Positions 41,575 to 51,885 of a stretch of 64,000 nt of DNA are shown in pieces. The number at the start of each line of letters is the position of its first letter. The first letter of the stretch is position 1. The notes beneath the pieces were generated by a model, which ran no database searches, was not told the origin of the DNA, and saw nothing but the letters and a program-made list of their open reading frames with translations. This DNA comes from Porticoccaceae bacterium. GTDB lineage: Bacteria; Pseudomonadota; Gammaproteobacteria; Pseudomonadales; Porticoccaceae. The stretch is taken from contig PCCK01000091.1 of assembly GCA_002731695.1 (NCBI GenBank), positions 1 through 64,000 of the forward strand. Reading direction: 5' to 3'. Both the position numbers and the translations under genes were made by a program.

Positions 41575-42696
41575 ATGTCGTTAATACCCGAAAAACAGAT
41601 TGTTATCTCGCCAACATTAGCCGCGACCATCGGTTTACAAGAAACTATTATGTTGCAGCTTTTACAAGAATGTAAAATGCACTCATCACCACAGGTCCAC
41701 GGTGGGTTGCAATGGACTGACGTGCATCTGAAACAACTATCAAAACTTGCGCCATTCTGGAGCAAAACTGAAATTCATCGCCTTTCGTTTAATTTAGCTG
41801 AAAAAGGAGTCATCATTCTAAAAAATGATCTGAACAATGACGAGCAAGCATTGTGCTTTGCATTCAATGAACCAGTAACTGAGATTCGCAGTAATGTTTC
41901 TAAAAACAATTACAGCGTAAAGGAAAACAAAGCAACATCAGCGCGTGCAGGTCTTATTGACAACGACTGGCACCCCAGTGAAGACGCCCTTAGACAGCTC
42001 TCTCAACTTGGAGCAACAAGAGAATTTGCTCTGCAACAGGTACCTCAATTTGTTGCGTATTGGCGCGATAAAAAAGTACCCAGATATAGTTGGGAATCTA
42101 AGTACTTGAAAGAGGTTTGGCGTCAGTGGCAAAAACTGGAAGCAAGTAACCAACTACGTAGTCAACAGATAGCGATCGACCGAGAATGGCGTCCCTCCGA
42201 AGATGCAATGCAAATACTCACAGACAAAGGTGGTATAAGCGCTAATTTTGTGGAAGATGCCGTACCAGAATTTATTCTTTATTGGCGAGAACGAGGTGAT
42301 GTATCAAACACTTGGGACACGAAGTTTATACACCATGTGAGAAGACAGTGGCAGTTCTTTGTCGGTATGACGGAACGAGAACTTCAGCCTAAACCAATCA
42401 CTTCAGCGTGGCGTCCAAAGGAATCAGTATATGATGTCCTAAATATGGCTAATATAGATCGTCAATTTGCAGAAGCATTATTACCTGAATTCATTTTATA
42501 TTGGCAAGAAAATGGAGCGTTGCAAAGCTCATGGAGCACGAAATTTTTACAATATGTCAAAGGACAATGGGCAAGAGAGAGCCCGACAAAATCATTGGAA
42601 AACGGCTATGAAAGACAAATCAAAAATGATCGAAAAGGTCGTCTCAGAGATCGAAGCATCATCGACGCACTATCAGACAGAAGCTGGGCCACCTGA
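41575..42696 (+). CDS. DnaT-like replication protein with three tandem DnaT C-terminal-type domains
   Basis: Three repeats: DNDWHPSEDALRQL...VAYWRDKKVPRYSWESKYLKEVWRQW; DREWRPSEDAMQIL...ILYWRERGDVSNTWDTKFIHHVRRQW; TSAWRPKESVYDVL...ILYWQENGALQSSWSTKFLQYVKGQW. Confidence 0.85.
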   Translation: MSLIPEKQIVISPTLAATIGLQETIMLQLLQECKMHSSPQVHGGLQWTDVHLKQLSKLAPFWSKTEIHRLSFNLAEKGVIILKNDLNNDEQALCFAFNEPVTEIRSNVSKNNYSVKENKATSARAGLIDNDWHPSEDALRQLSQLGATREFALQQVPQFVAYWRDKKVPRYSWESKYLKEVWRQWQKLEASNQLRSQQIAIDREWRPSEDAMQILTDKGGISANFVEDAVPEFILYWRERGDVSNTWDTKFIHHVRRQWQFFVGMTERELQPKPITSAWRPKESVYDVLNMANIDRQFAEALLPEFILYWQENGALQSSWSTKFLQYVKGQWARESPTKSLENGYERQIKNDRKGRLRDRSIIDALSDRSWAT

Positions 42697-43273
42697 GAAG
42701 GAGAGAAATCAGTTAGACCGAATTGATGCAGTGAATCAAATATTCGCTCTTTTTCGACTCAATTATCATAATCAATACTACAGCGCTTTTGGCGACAATC
42801 CTAACTCCGAGAATTTGGCTAAGAAGCTTTGGCTTGACACTTTGGATAACTTTTCATCGGAAACCATTTACCTGGCAGCACGAAATGTTATCGCTGAAAG
42901 TGAGTATCTTCCAACGCTCAACAGAATGATTACTGAGTGCCGAAAACTTGTTTTCTTCCCAGGATTGCCAGACCCACGCCAAGCCTACTTGGAAGCTTGC
43001 AACAAAAATAGTCCAAAAATACAGCAGACTTGGTCTCACGCTATTGTGTATTTAGCTGGGAGAGATTGCGGTTGGTTTTATCTAGCCAAAACTCCAGAAT
43101 ATCAAGCATTGACGGAATTCAAAAAAGTATACGCAAAATACTCTAATGGATTACAGACGGGAGAGACCTACAACATCTCGAACGCAAACCCAAAAACGAT
43201 TTCAAAGTTCCAAGTTCCCAACAAGGCAGAAGCAAAAAAACATCTAACTAGTATAAAAGAAATGTTCGATTAA
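42608..43273 (+). CDS. Replication protein P-like helicase loader
   Basis: DRIDAVNQIFALFRLNYHNQYYSAFG...NLAKKLWLDTLDNFSSETIYLAARNVIAESEYLPTLNRMITECRK resembles the lambda P family; start refined to ATG 42608 (the track ORF extends to 42467). Confidence 0.75.
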   Translation: MKDKSKMIEKVVSEIEASSTHYQTEAGPPEKERNQLDRIDAVNQIFALFRLNYHNQYYSAFGDNPNSENLAKKLWLDTLDNFSSETIYLAARNVIAESEYLPTLNRMITECRKLVFFPGLPDPRQAYLEACNKNSPKIQQTWSHAIVYLAGRDCGWFYLAKTPEYQALTEFKKVYAKYSNGLQTGETYNISNANPKTISKFQVPNKAEAKKHLTSIKEMFD

Positions 43274-43339
43274 CGGTTGAAATAAAAAATCCTAGTATTG
43301 GCTGACAATTAATTGATAAGAAATCCTACAGCGCGGCGC

Positions 43340-45067
43340 ATGGCAAAAACAATCCTCAATGGCTTCCGTAGCTATTTTGCCGATCACTTAAATGCGACCC
43401 TAAGTGCTAAAGCGCGATTTGAAAAGGCTGATTGGACAGGCACGCAAAGGGCAAATGCAGATCGACTAGAGCTTTACACTGATAAAATCAATCAGACTGT
43501 GCAATATTTGGGTATGGTCACCAATAAAGATTTAGCCAAGTTGGATCTTTGGCGTGAAGCCAAGGTCGCCTATACTCAACTAGTTTTTAATTTTCCAAAT
43601 TTTGAAATAGCCGAGACATTTTTTAATTCTGTATTCAGCCATATCCTTGATCACGACAAAATTGCCGAAGACGTTGTGTTCGTGGGTTCTTCTCAAGCTA
43701 TCGAGGCACCGGAATCAGAGTACAGTATATTCATACGTTACAATGGAAATAATTACCGCGACACGTTTCATCAAATCTTATCGGAATCAGAGTTTTCTCT
43801 TCCTCGGGAAAATATAGCCCTTGATCTCGATAATATTATGGCAGCATTCAACCGAGAGGTAGCCCCAAAACTTGTTAGGCGCGAAGAAAATATAAACTTT
43901 GACATACTTGAGTCTATCTTCTACCGGAGTAAGGCAGCATACATTGTGGGTCGTATCGTCGATGGCGAAAATGTATTCCCCATGGCGTTAGTGATACTCA
44001 ATAATGAACACGGACATGTTTTTGTTGACACCGCTCTTTTTAACGTAGATGAATTGAGCGTAGTGTTCAGTTTTACTAGAAACCACTTCATGGTCGACGC
44101 GCCCCTCCCTTACCAGTATGCACATTTTTTAAAAAATTTAATGCCAAATAAATTGGATCATGAAATTTATAATAGTCTTGGTTTCCCCAAACATGCAAAA
44201 ACAGAATTTTATCGCCAACTAATTCAACACCTAGAGCAGTCCAATGACACCTTTATAATTGCACCCGGTATAAAGGGTATGGTCATGTCAGTATTCACTC
44301 TACCTTCGTACAATATTGTATTTAAGATAATAAAAGATAGATTCGATCCTCCCAAAGAGGTTACTCATGATATCGTTCGCCAAAAGTACCACATGGTATC
44401 TCGACACGATCGCATAGGACGCATGGCAGATACACAGGAATTTAATAACCTTATTTTCCCAATCCAAAGGTTTTCGAAGACGTTGTTAGCAGAATTGGAA
44501 AATGTAGCAAATTCTCAAATTGAACTGCGTGGAGATCAGTTGCTCATCAAACATCTTTACATTGAACGCTACATGACGCCATTGAATATATTCCTCAATA
44601 ACGCCTCAAACCAAGAGATCCGGAGTGTAATGGAAGAGTATGGTAACTGCATCAAACAACTAGCCGCCGCCAATATATTCCCCGGTGATATGCCTCTTAA
44701 GAACTTTGGTGTTACTCGTCATGGTAGAGTAGTTTTCTATGATTACGATGAAATCATCCCTCTTACGGAATGCAACTTTCGAAAAATTCCACAAGCAATG
44801 AATTCAGAAGATGAGTTGAGAGCTGATGCCTGGTTTTCAGTGGGTGATTCAGACATTTTTCCTGAGGAATTCAGGCTATTTTTTTCAGGCAACAAAGAGG
44901 CAAGAAGGATCTTTGAAGAAATGCACAGTGATCTTTATGAGATATGTTTTTGGAAAAATTTACAAAAAAAAATAAACGAAGGGTACATCATCGATGTGTT
45001 CCCTTACCGACGTTCAAAACGATTTAAGCAAAAAATGCTATCAGATTTCGAAGTTTTTACCGATTAA
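43340..45067 (+). CDS. aceK: Isocitrate dehydrogenase kinase/phosphatase
   Basis: AceK family: APGIKGMVMSVFTLPSYNIVFKIIKDRFDPPKEVTHDIVRQKYHMVSRHDRIGRMADTQEF. Start ATG 43340 or TTG 43313. Confidence 0.96.
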   Translation: MAKTILNGFRSYFADHLNATLSAKARFEKADWTGTQRANADRLELYTDKINQTVQYLGMVTNKDLAKLDLWREAKVAYTQLVFNFPNFEIAETFFNSVFSHILDHDKIAEDVVFVGSSQAIEAPESEYSIFIRYNGNNYRDTFHQILSESEFSLPRENIALDLDNIMAAFNREVAPKLVRREENINFDILESIFYRSKAAYIVGRIVDGENVFPMALVILNNEHGHVFVDTALFNVDELSVVFSFTRNHFMVDAPLPYQYAHFLKNLMPNKLDHEIYNSLGFPKHAKTEFYRQLIQHLEQSNDTFIIAPGIKGMVMSVFTLPSYNIVFKIIKDRFDPPKEVTHDIVRQKYHMVSRHDRIGRMADTQEFNNLIFPIQRFSKTLLAELENVANSQIELRGDQLLIKHLYIERYMTPLNIFLNNASNQEIRSVMEEYGNCIKQLAAANIFPGDMPLKNFGVTRHGRVVFYDYDEIIPLTECNFRKIPQAMNSEDELRADAWFSVGDSDIFPEEFRLFFSGNKEARRIFEEMHSDLYEICFWKNLQKKINEGYIIDVFPYRRSKRFKQKMLSDFEVFTD

Positions 45068-45098
45068 AAAAAAATTGACACGCCCATCCTCAAATCGA

Positions 45099-45623
45099 TC
45101 AGAGTCCAGGATATGCTATCCTCGTTGTGTGGTCATCAAACCTCAGCACAACCGCATCAACCGCGATTGACTCTATCATCCAATTTGAGTCAACTAAATC
45201 ACCAACTCTCAACGCTCTATCATCAATAAAAACTCGGTTAGATTTCGATCCATCGCTCAAGAAAATGCTGCCAGTTATTAGAATATTTGGAACAGATGGC
45301 AACATAATCTTGGAGCTGTTTTCGGTATGCACGCCAGCCCTTAACGTCGTTTCGGGTGCAAACCCATCCGGCAAGAACGCTGCAGTTGTATCAACTATCT
45401 CGTCATCTAATAAACCGTCTTTCAAAGTGACAGAAACTAAAATCAAAACTCCTAAACAACAAATTATTAGTACCAAGCTGATTTGAAAAATTAATTTTTT
45501 ACTGGTTATCGGAGTTATGTTGTTAAGCTCCCAAACAGGGCTAGTAAAATCCTCAATTTCAAACTTTTCGTCGCGTAGACGATCACGCTCAGCTTTTTTC
45601 AATGCATCCAGAATAAACGACAT
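45099..45623 (-). CDS. gspB: General secretion pathway protein B (GspB)
   Basis: MSFILDALKKAERDRLRDE is the typical GspB N-terminus; one TM; C-terminal IFLSDGSKSNRVFIDDRALRVGDLVD. Confidence 0.9.
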   Translation of the reverse strand: MSFILDALKKAERDRLRDEKFEIEDFTSPVWELNNITPITSKKLIFQISLVLIICCLGVLILVSVTLKDGLLDDEIVDTTAAFLPDGFAPETTLRAGVHTENSSKIMLPSVPNILITGSIFLSDGSKSNRVFIDDRALRVGDLVDSNWMIESIAVDAVVLRFDDHTTRIAYPGL

Positions 45624-47350
45624 CAGCTTCTAACCAATATTGATGGGGTGCTTGGATCGGTCAGTCTATTGATCATCATCATAGTTTCCGGGCCCAAAAT
45701 ACCATCTTGTTTCAGTCCATAGAGGCGTTGGAATTCTAAAACATGAAATTGTAACGCCTCGGTGTAACGCCCACCGGTGATCATTCGCTCGTAGGCACTA
45801 TCCAATTGCAAAAATCGTTCTTGCAACCAGTTTATTAAGAGCTCATTCCTCTGACCTCCCTGTAAAACCTCATAGTTCGGTGGAGGCCTCCAAATATATG
45901 TATACTCCTGATTCCACACTGCCAACAAATCAGAGAATTCCACTTTTTCATCACCGAATTCTCCTCTCACAGTAACAAAATTATTTTGAATCCCAATTAA
46001 GACCATAGGTCTAGCGCGACCCATTTGAGATAGCGTCACCAATCCCGGTCTATCTAATGCACGCATAGCATCTAAGTCTGATAAAAAAATTGTCTCTTCT
46101 TTCAATCTTAATATTTCTTTTGCAGAAGAGGAAGATAGCTCCAAAAAACTTTGAGGAACCCAGAGTTTTAGTAACTCAGTTTTTGCGTCAAAGCGTTGAT
46201 CCTCAGTTTGGGCATGAGAATCCCTAACATCCCCAATATCGCTAGCGGGAGATTGAGAAATATCATTTTGACTCGTTTCAACGAACCCTGAACTAGACTG
46301 CTTCGAGAGAATCCAATCAGACGATAAAGCAGTACGTTCTGTCGTATCTACTAAATTATTTGCATTCGATACCTCAGCGTTTGGCGGGAAATCTATTAAC
46401 TTAGCCGAATCGATTTTATGGAAATCTTCTTTAATAGCCTCCTGCAATCCAACAACTCCTAAAATTATTACCAACGCCAAAGGCAGGCCCACGATCCAAC
46501 GCCCCTTGACATCCCGCGTTAACCCAGAGAAGGGTACAGCCTCGGCGGCGGCTTCCTTCAATAGCCTTTTTGAGATTGAATATCTTCCAGTAGCATAGGC
46601 GGCCACCAGCGCGTGTTGGCAAATCAGATTAATGAGCCTTGGGATACCCTCGGTTAGTTTATATATAACGGGTATGCACGAATCTTCAAATATAGCTCTC
46701 GTAGCTCCCGCCTTGTGCAACCTATACCTGACGTAATCGGCTAATTCCTTTCGGTCAATAGGTTGCAAATGAAACCGTGAGACTACCCGCTGATTTAATT
46801 GACGCATATCATTTTGAGCTAATGTCTCTAAAAATTCAGGTTGGCCGACCAAGAGAATATGTAGCAATTTGTTAGTATGAGTTTCCAAATTGCTGAGAAG
46901 GCGAAGTGTCTCTAACACATCGCGTCCTAGATTTTGAGCTTCCTCAATAATGATCAAAGTCCTATTTCCACGTGCATGATCTGCGAGCAGATCGTCATAC
47001 AAGGCATCTATACACGCTTTTACAAAAGACACTCCGTCCCTAGCCACAGATTTAATAGATAACTCGAGACATATACTTGCAAGTAGGTCACTAACTTGCA
47101 ACTGACTATTAAGAATATAGGCGGTTCGCACATGTGCAGGCATGCTTTTAAGAAACGTTCGAATTAAAGTCGTTTTTCCAGTCCCAACCTCACCTGTAAG
47201 GAGTATAAAACCACCCTCGCGCTCCAAACCATACTTGAGGTGTGCAACCGCTTGCCGGTGATAATGACTAGGATATAAAAAGCCAGGGTCGGGAACAATT
47301 GAAAATGGTTCGCGCGTCAAGCCGAAATGTTCAAGATAAAGCGACATCAT
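45623..47350 (-). CDS. gspA: ExeA/GspA-type AAA ATPase with peptidoglycan-binding domain
   Basis: HFGLTREPFSIVPDPGFLYPSHYHRQAVAHLKYGLEREGGFILLTGEVGTGKTTLIRTF; C-terminal PG_binding-like FQRLYGLKQDGILGPETMMMINRL. Confidence 0.92.
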   Translation of the reverse strand: MMSLYLEHFGLTREPFSIVPDPGFLYPSHYHRQAVAHLKYGLEREGGFILLTGEVGTGKTTLIRTFLKSMPAHVRTAYILNSQLQVSDLLASICLELSIKSVARDGVSFVKACIDALYDDLLADHARGNRTLIIIEEAQNLGRDVLETLRLLSNLETHTNKLLHILLVGQPEFLETLAQNDMRQLNQRVVSRFHLQPIDRKELADYVRYRLHKAGATRAIFEDSCIPVIYKLTEGIPRLINLICQHALVAAYATGRYSISKRLLKEAAAEAVPFSGLTRDVKGRWIVGLPLALVIILGVVGLQEAIKEDFHKIDSAKLIDFPPNAEVSNANNLVDTTERTALSSDWILSKQSSSGFVETSQNDISQSPASDIGDVRDSHAQTEDQRFDAKTELLKLWVPQSFLELSSSSAKEILRLKEETIFLSDLDAMRALDRPGLVTLSQMGRARPMVLIGIQNNFVTVRGEFGDEKVEFSDLLAVWNQEYTYIWRPPPNYEVLQGGQRNELLINWLQERFLQLDSAYERMITGGRYTEALQFHVLEFQRLYGLKQDGILGPETMMMINRLTDPSTPSILVRS

Positions 47351-47462
47351 TGCTCCAAAAAATGTAATTAGCGCGAGTTCGAGGCCTCAGAAGAGCGGCC
47401 GAAATCATAATCAGTAGACGTCTCTGTTTTGAGTTGTCCTCAAAATTCTGTTCACTCGGCTC

Positions 47463-49343
47463 TCATTCTAATTCCTTCAACTTGGGAGTGAGGTACCCTG
47501 GGGTATCTCCGTCTAGATCCCGAAGAATCAAATGGTCAAAACGTCCCTTGGTAGCGGTCTTCGCATCAAGAGAATCTCGTAATATAGTTGGTCGAATAAA
47601 CATCATCATCACTCGCTGCTTAGATTCGTTTTTGGTTGCTCGAAATAAACGCCCTAATAACGGTATCTCTCCAATGAGAGGTACCTTCCTTGCATTATCA
47701 CTGCCAGTGTCCTCAATTAATCCTCCCAGCACGAGTAATTCTCCATCCTGAACCATTACGTTAGTTTGCATCGTGGTTTTTGAAGTTGTTTGCAATCCAA
47801 CAGTACCGCCAGCTTGCACCTTAGACGATTCTTGTTCGATCTCTAAACGCACGGCATCGCCCTTGCTTATCTGAGGTTTAACCTTGAGCGTTACCCCCAC
47901 TTCTTCTCGATTGATTGTCGTAAAAGGGTTCGTGCTTACATTATTACTATTGGTAAAACTCCCGGTTTGGAAAGGCACCTCCTCTCCCACCGTAAGCGTT
48001 GCTTCCTCATTGTCCAAGGTCACCACAGAGGGGGTAGATAGAACTTTGGTCGCTCCATCAGTTTTCAGCGCCTGCACCAACAAGCCCATACCTTTTCCAG
48101 TGGCGTTATCGAAATCACCCAGAACACCGAGCCCAGCGGCCGGTAAGGCCTGACTCAACATCGAAGAGGATGTATTTTGACTTCCCTCAAGCACGGTCGC
48201 CCCCAACAAACTGGTCAAAACGCCATCAAAATTTGTCAGATAAGCCCCGCGATTTTTACTAGAATAAATCAGCTGTGAGCTAAGATCCTCCGCTTGATCC
48301 TCTGACAATTCAGCAATAACTGCCTCTATCAGCACTTGCGGACGAGGCTTGTCAAGCTGATCCAATACCTTGTTTACCTCTCGGATGACTTCCCGTGGGG
48401 CCGCTAAGATGAGCGCATTATTGAGTTCATCAATCTCAATTTTATAATTTGTCTTATTTTTCCCATCCCCACCAGATTGACCGGCAAGGCGAAGAAAAGT
48501 GTCCGACTGCAGCATCCCGTCAATAACCGGCTTAATTTCTGCAGCCCTTAAAAAATCTAGATACATCACCTCAACACTTGCCTGTTTCGCAGAGGGCACA
48601 TCTAAGTTTAAAAGCATGGCCTTAAAAGAGGCCCTGGCTATGCCGGGACCACTTACAATTATTCGATCATTGAGGCCATCTTCAACAAGGGACAATTCTT
48701 GCTTCTGTAACTGCTTTAACTGGCTTGCAATATGCACAGCCTCCGCAGCGGAGATGTGCCGCAAATTTACCACCTCTACCGCTGAACTATCAGGGTCATC
48801 CATAATTGCAATGAAACGTTTCAACTGAAGAATGTTCGTCTCTATATCCGACACAACTAAATAGTTGCTAGGTGCGTAGGCCATAAGACGAGCTCCGTTG
48901 CTCAGCATTGGCTTGAGCACCGATACCAAGGTTGCCGCTTGGACGTGTTTTATTCGCAAAACTTCTGTCCGCATCTGATTGCCGCCATCTCCAGCAGCAA
49001 AATTAAATGCTTGGCTAAACGGTATAATGCGCGTGACCGCTCCATCTCGCACCGCCTGGAAACCTTGGACCTGAATAGCAGACAAAACCGCTTCATATAG
49101 AAGACGAGAGTCGATAGGTTGCGGAGCAATAATTGTCACTTTGCCTTTAACCCGGGGATCTAACACAAACGATTTACCAGTTATTTCGGCTACACTTTCA
49201 ATCACACTACGAATATCCGCATCCCGAAAATTTATACGCACTTCTTCTTGCGCATTAGCTTGACCGAGGGATATCAGTAATAAAGCCAATATCGCGACTA
49301 CATACAACCCAAATCGATTAATTTTTAAGCAGGAATTGATCAT
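47463..49343 (-). CDS. gspD: Type II secretion secretin GspD
   Basis: N-domains and secretin core VPLIGEIPLLGRLFRATKNESKQRVMMMFIRPTIL. Confidence 0.96.
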   Translation of the reverse strand: MINSCLKINRFGLYVVAILALLLISLGQANAQEEVRINFRDADIRSVIESVAEITGKSFVLDPRVKGKVTIIAPQPIDSRLLYEAVLSAIQVQGFQAVRDGAVTRIIPFSQAFNFAAGDGGNQMRTEVLRIKHVQAATLVSVLKPMLSNGARLMAYAPSNYLVVSDIETNILQLKRFIAIMDDPDSSAVEVVNLRHISAAEAVHIASQLKQLQKQELSLVEDGLNDRIIVSGPGIARASFKAMLLNLDVPSAKQASVEVMYLDFLRAAEIKPVIDGMLQSDTFLRLAGQSGGDGKNKTNYKIEIDELNNALILAAPREVIREVNKVLDQLDKPRPQVLIEAVIAELSEDQAEDLSSQLIYSSKNRGAYLTNFDGVLTSLLGATVLEGSQNTSSSMLSQALPAAGLGVLGDFDNATGKGMGLLVQALKTDGATKVLSTPSVVTLDNEEATLTVGEEVPFQTGSFTNSNNVSTNPFTTINREEVGVTLKVKPQISKGDAVRLEIEQESSKVQAGGTVGLQTTSKTTMQTNVMVQDGELLVLGGLIEDTGSDNARKVPLIGEIPLLGRLFRATKNESKQRVMMMFIRPTILRDSLDAKTATKGRFDHLILRDLDGDTPGYLTPKLKELE

Positions 49344-50224
49344 CTTATTTGCCCCAGGTTCGGTAACATTTTCGCCGACAGACTTGCAGCATTCACGTAA
49401 ACTACCACCTCGCGGCCATCGCGGATTACCGTCACTGGTAGACTAGTTTGACTGCTGTAATTTAGCAACGCAGTGGGATTTTTTAGGAGTTCCTGTATTC
49501 CAGAATCACTAACTTTAACAATCACGTCACCATTCTCTATATCCGCAAGAGAGCGCATTTCAGCGGAGAGCTCATTGAGCTTAAAGCCCGACGCATAAGC
49601 TCCGCTTGAGTTATCGAGCCTCACTGGTACTGCACCAAACATATTCGCTAACTTAAAACCGGCCTGCATACTTTTAACCAAACTATCTGGCTCAGTTCTA
49701 TCCAAAGACTCTATAATTGACTCTGGCTTTTTCAGTGATATCTGCCGAAGCGACCCGTTCTGATCAATGATAATGCGATGAGGCTCTATCCCCGAAATAC
49801 TCACGCCAGGTTTTATTTCATCCCCTATCTGATAAACAGTTTCTGGTTTTCCGCCAGTAGTTAATGTTGCAGCAGACACCTCATCGCTTATCATTATGCC
49901 GAGAAGCTCGACATTGATGTCGGCGTCTTTCAGGTTCAATAGGGATCTAGAGGCAACAGGTTTGGGTAAGGCGCTCCTGAACCAGTTCCAATCTTTAATT
50001 GGTGCTACAGTAACCCTCTCAATCACTCGAAAAGATAGAGGTCTTTGATTAGCCAGATCTATAATCGATATGGCCACCACAATTAGAGCCAATATGAGGA
50101 GGACCAAAGTCAAAGGCGCATATAACTTTGGGATTAGTGGTTCCCCGCCCCGAGAATGTAAGAGAAATCTGAGTTCAGAGATAATCCACGATAACTTTTG
50201 ACGACTCAATCTTACAACCCTCAT
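49340..50224 (-). CDS. gspC: Type II secretion protein GspC
   Basis: Inner-membrane anchor, HR domain and PDZ-like C-terminus; upstream of gspD. Confidence 0.88.
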   Translation of the reverse strand: MRVVRLSRQKLSWIISELRFLLHSRGGEPLIPKLYAPLTLVLLILALIVVAISIIDLANQRPLSFRVIERVTVAPIKDWNWFRSALPKPVASRSLLNLKDADINVELLGIMISDEVSAATLTTGGKPETVYQIGDEIKPGVSISGIEPHRIIIDQNGSLRQISLKKPESIIESLDRTEPDSLVKSMQAGFKLANMFGAVPVRLDNSSGAYASGFKLNELSAEMRSLADIENGDVIVKVSDSGIQELLKNPTALLNYSSQTSLPVTVIRDGREVVVYVNAASLSAKMLPNLGQIR

Positions 50225-50263
50225 CCTAAAAGCCTCTCACCATATATTATGATATTATCAAAT

Positions 50264-50758
50264 TTAAAAAACTCGCCTTAACTGCATTTTAGCGCCATAA
50301 CGTACTAAATTTTCGTCAACCAGGAGCCGATCAATCGACAATCTTTCCAAAGCAAATTGCTCACATGCGAAATGACCGATCATTTTTAATACCTTATTTG
50401 CGTCGTTTACCTCAAACTCAAGAAAATGCGAACCACGATCCTCTTTGTTGACTTTTGTTCTCAACTGGTTTCGACGCAAAATTAGATTCAAGATCTCACG
50501 ATCGGAACCATTTTTTATCGCTCGACCAGCACAATCATTTTCAAACTTACTAACCGACTTAGCTTGCTCGTTAAGCCAGTTTAAATCTTGCTCACGGGCT
50601 GCAACACTTGCTTGTAACTGCCGATGAGTGCGCCAAATAGGCTCTAAAAAAAGCATAACTGAGGTAATCAAAATTAAAATAATCGCGGCTGCAATGACCC
50701 TAACCTCACGACGACTGAGCCCTTGACTCCAGTCTTTAAAAGGTTTCGTAAATCTCAC
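50264..50758 (-). CDS. gspM: Type II secretion protein GspM
   Basis: Small single-TM protein following gspL. Confidence 0.8.
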   Translation of the reverse strand: MRFTKPFKDWSQGLSRREVRVIAAAIILILITSVMLFLEPIWRTHRQLQASVAAREQDLNWLNEQAKSVSKFENDCAGRAIKNGSDREILNLILRRNQLRTKVNKEDRGSHFLEFEVNDANKVLKMIGHFACEQFALERLSIDRLLVDENLVRYGAKMQLRRVF

Positions 50759-51885
50759 CGATTTCTCCTAGAACTCAAAGTTAGCAATAAGCCGTCCGAG
50801 GATTTTTCTGAAGTCTCGATATCAAGGTTGAATTCTGGAAGCTCCAAATCTCTTCGACGAAGCTCAACAGAACGATCCACCCTTATCTTAATTTCACCAG
50901 AAGATGTCTCAAGAGACCGCAAGTCGCAGTCACAGTTTCGCATTACCTCAGATAACGCCTGAAGCCCGACAAAAGGCATGCTATCTCTGGCTTTTCGTTG
51001 CGCTAGCATCCTCTTAAGTTGTGCATCGAAAGCACTGCGAAGCTCGGATGCTTCGATACTTTGGCCTAAAAAGATCCTTCCATAACTTAATTCTATATGC
51101 TGTTCGATTTCTTTTATGTCCGCGGTGAATTTCTTTATCGCCAATTGTAGGTGCCCAAGCATCAATGCGCAGAGGATCATCGCCAAAATAATATTAACGC
51201 CCCACAAACGCGGGAAGGCACTAGCTTTCGGCTGAAATTCACCCTCTAAAAGATTTATTCCATCCTGAATATCACAGATTTGCCAATCCACCTCAGACCT
51301 ATTTAATTCCGCTTGCTCGCCAAGACTCTCTGGTACTGAGATGTTTTCCGGAACACTTATTGACACTCGGGGCGAAACAGATTCACTTTCAATAAAGCGT
51401 TCTATTATTCTCCATGCGGAATTTGGTTTTGACGAAAATCCCTCACTCGCAGAATAACGAACTAGACAGTAACCCTCTCGCCAACCCACTGATAACCTTC
51501 CAATCTCCCAGGGAAGAGCAAAGTAATCTGGAACCATCTTTCTCACAACGACTCCAGAGTTTTCCGCAACTCTGAGCCAATTCCGCAAGTCCTTCTTTCG
51601 AACGCAAAATACCTCTACCGTGTCGTCCTCAAAGCATTCGCCAAGAACAAAATGCATATCCTCAATTCTGTCAAGAATACGCTCCTCCATAATCCACGGT
51701 ATTAGGCTTGGCCACTTTCTCCGAGGTGCAGTGGGAACCTGAATCCGTTGAACTGTTATCTGTTCAGACGGAACCCAAAGGTCCAAATACACAGGTTCAC
51801 CGTCACTTGCTCTAGGCCGAGTATCTAGGTTATAAAGATGATCAACTTGAGTAGCCAACTTTCCTAAACTCCCAACGCTTCGCAT
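50755..51885 (-). CDS. gspL: Type II secretion protein GspL
   Basis: Actin-like cytoplasmic domain (DLWVPSEQITVQRIQVPTAPRRKWPSLIPWIMEERIL) and TM; between gspK and gspM. Confidence 0.88.
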   Translation of the reverse strand: MRSVGSLGKLATQVDHLYNLDTRPRASDGEPVYLDLWVPSEQITVQRIQVPTAPRRKWPSLIPWIMEERILDRIEDMHFVLGECFEDDTVEVFCVRKKDLRNWLRVAENSGVVVRKMVPDYFALPWEIGRLSVGWREGYCLVRYSASEGFSSKPNSAWRIIERFIESESVSPRVSISVPENISVPESLGEQAELNRSEVDWQICDIQDGINLLEGEFQPKASAFPRLWGVNIILAMILCALMLGHLQLAIKKFTADIKEIEQHIELSYGRIFLGQSIEASELRSAFDAQLKRMLAQRKARDSMPFVGLQALSEVMRNCDCDLRSLETSSGEIKIRVDRSVELRRRDLELPEFNLDIETSEKSSDGLLLTLSSRRNR

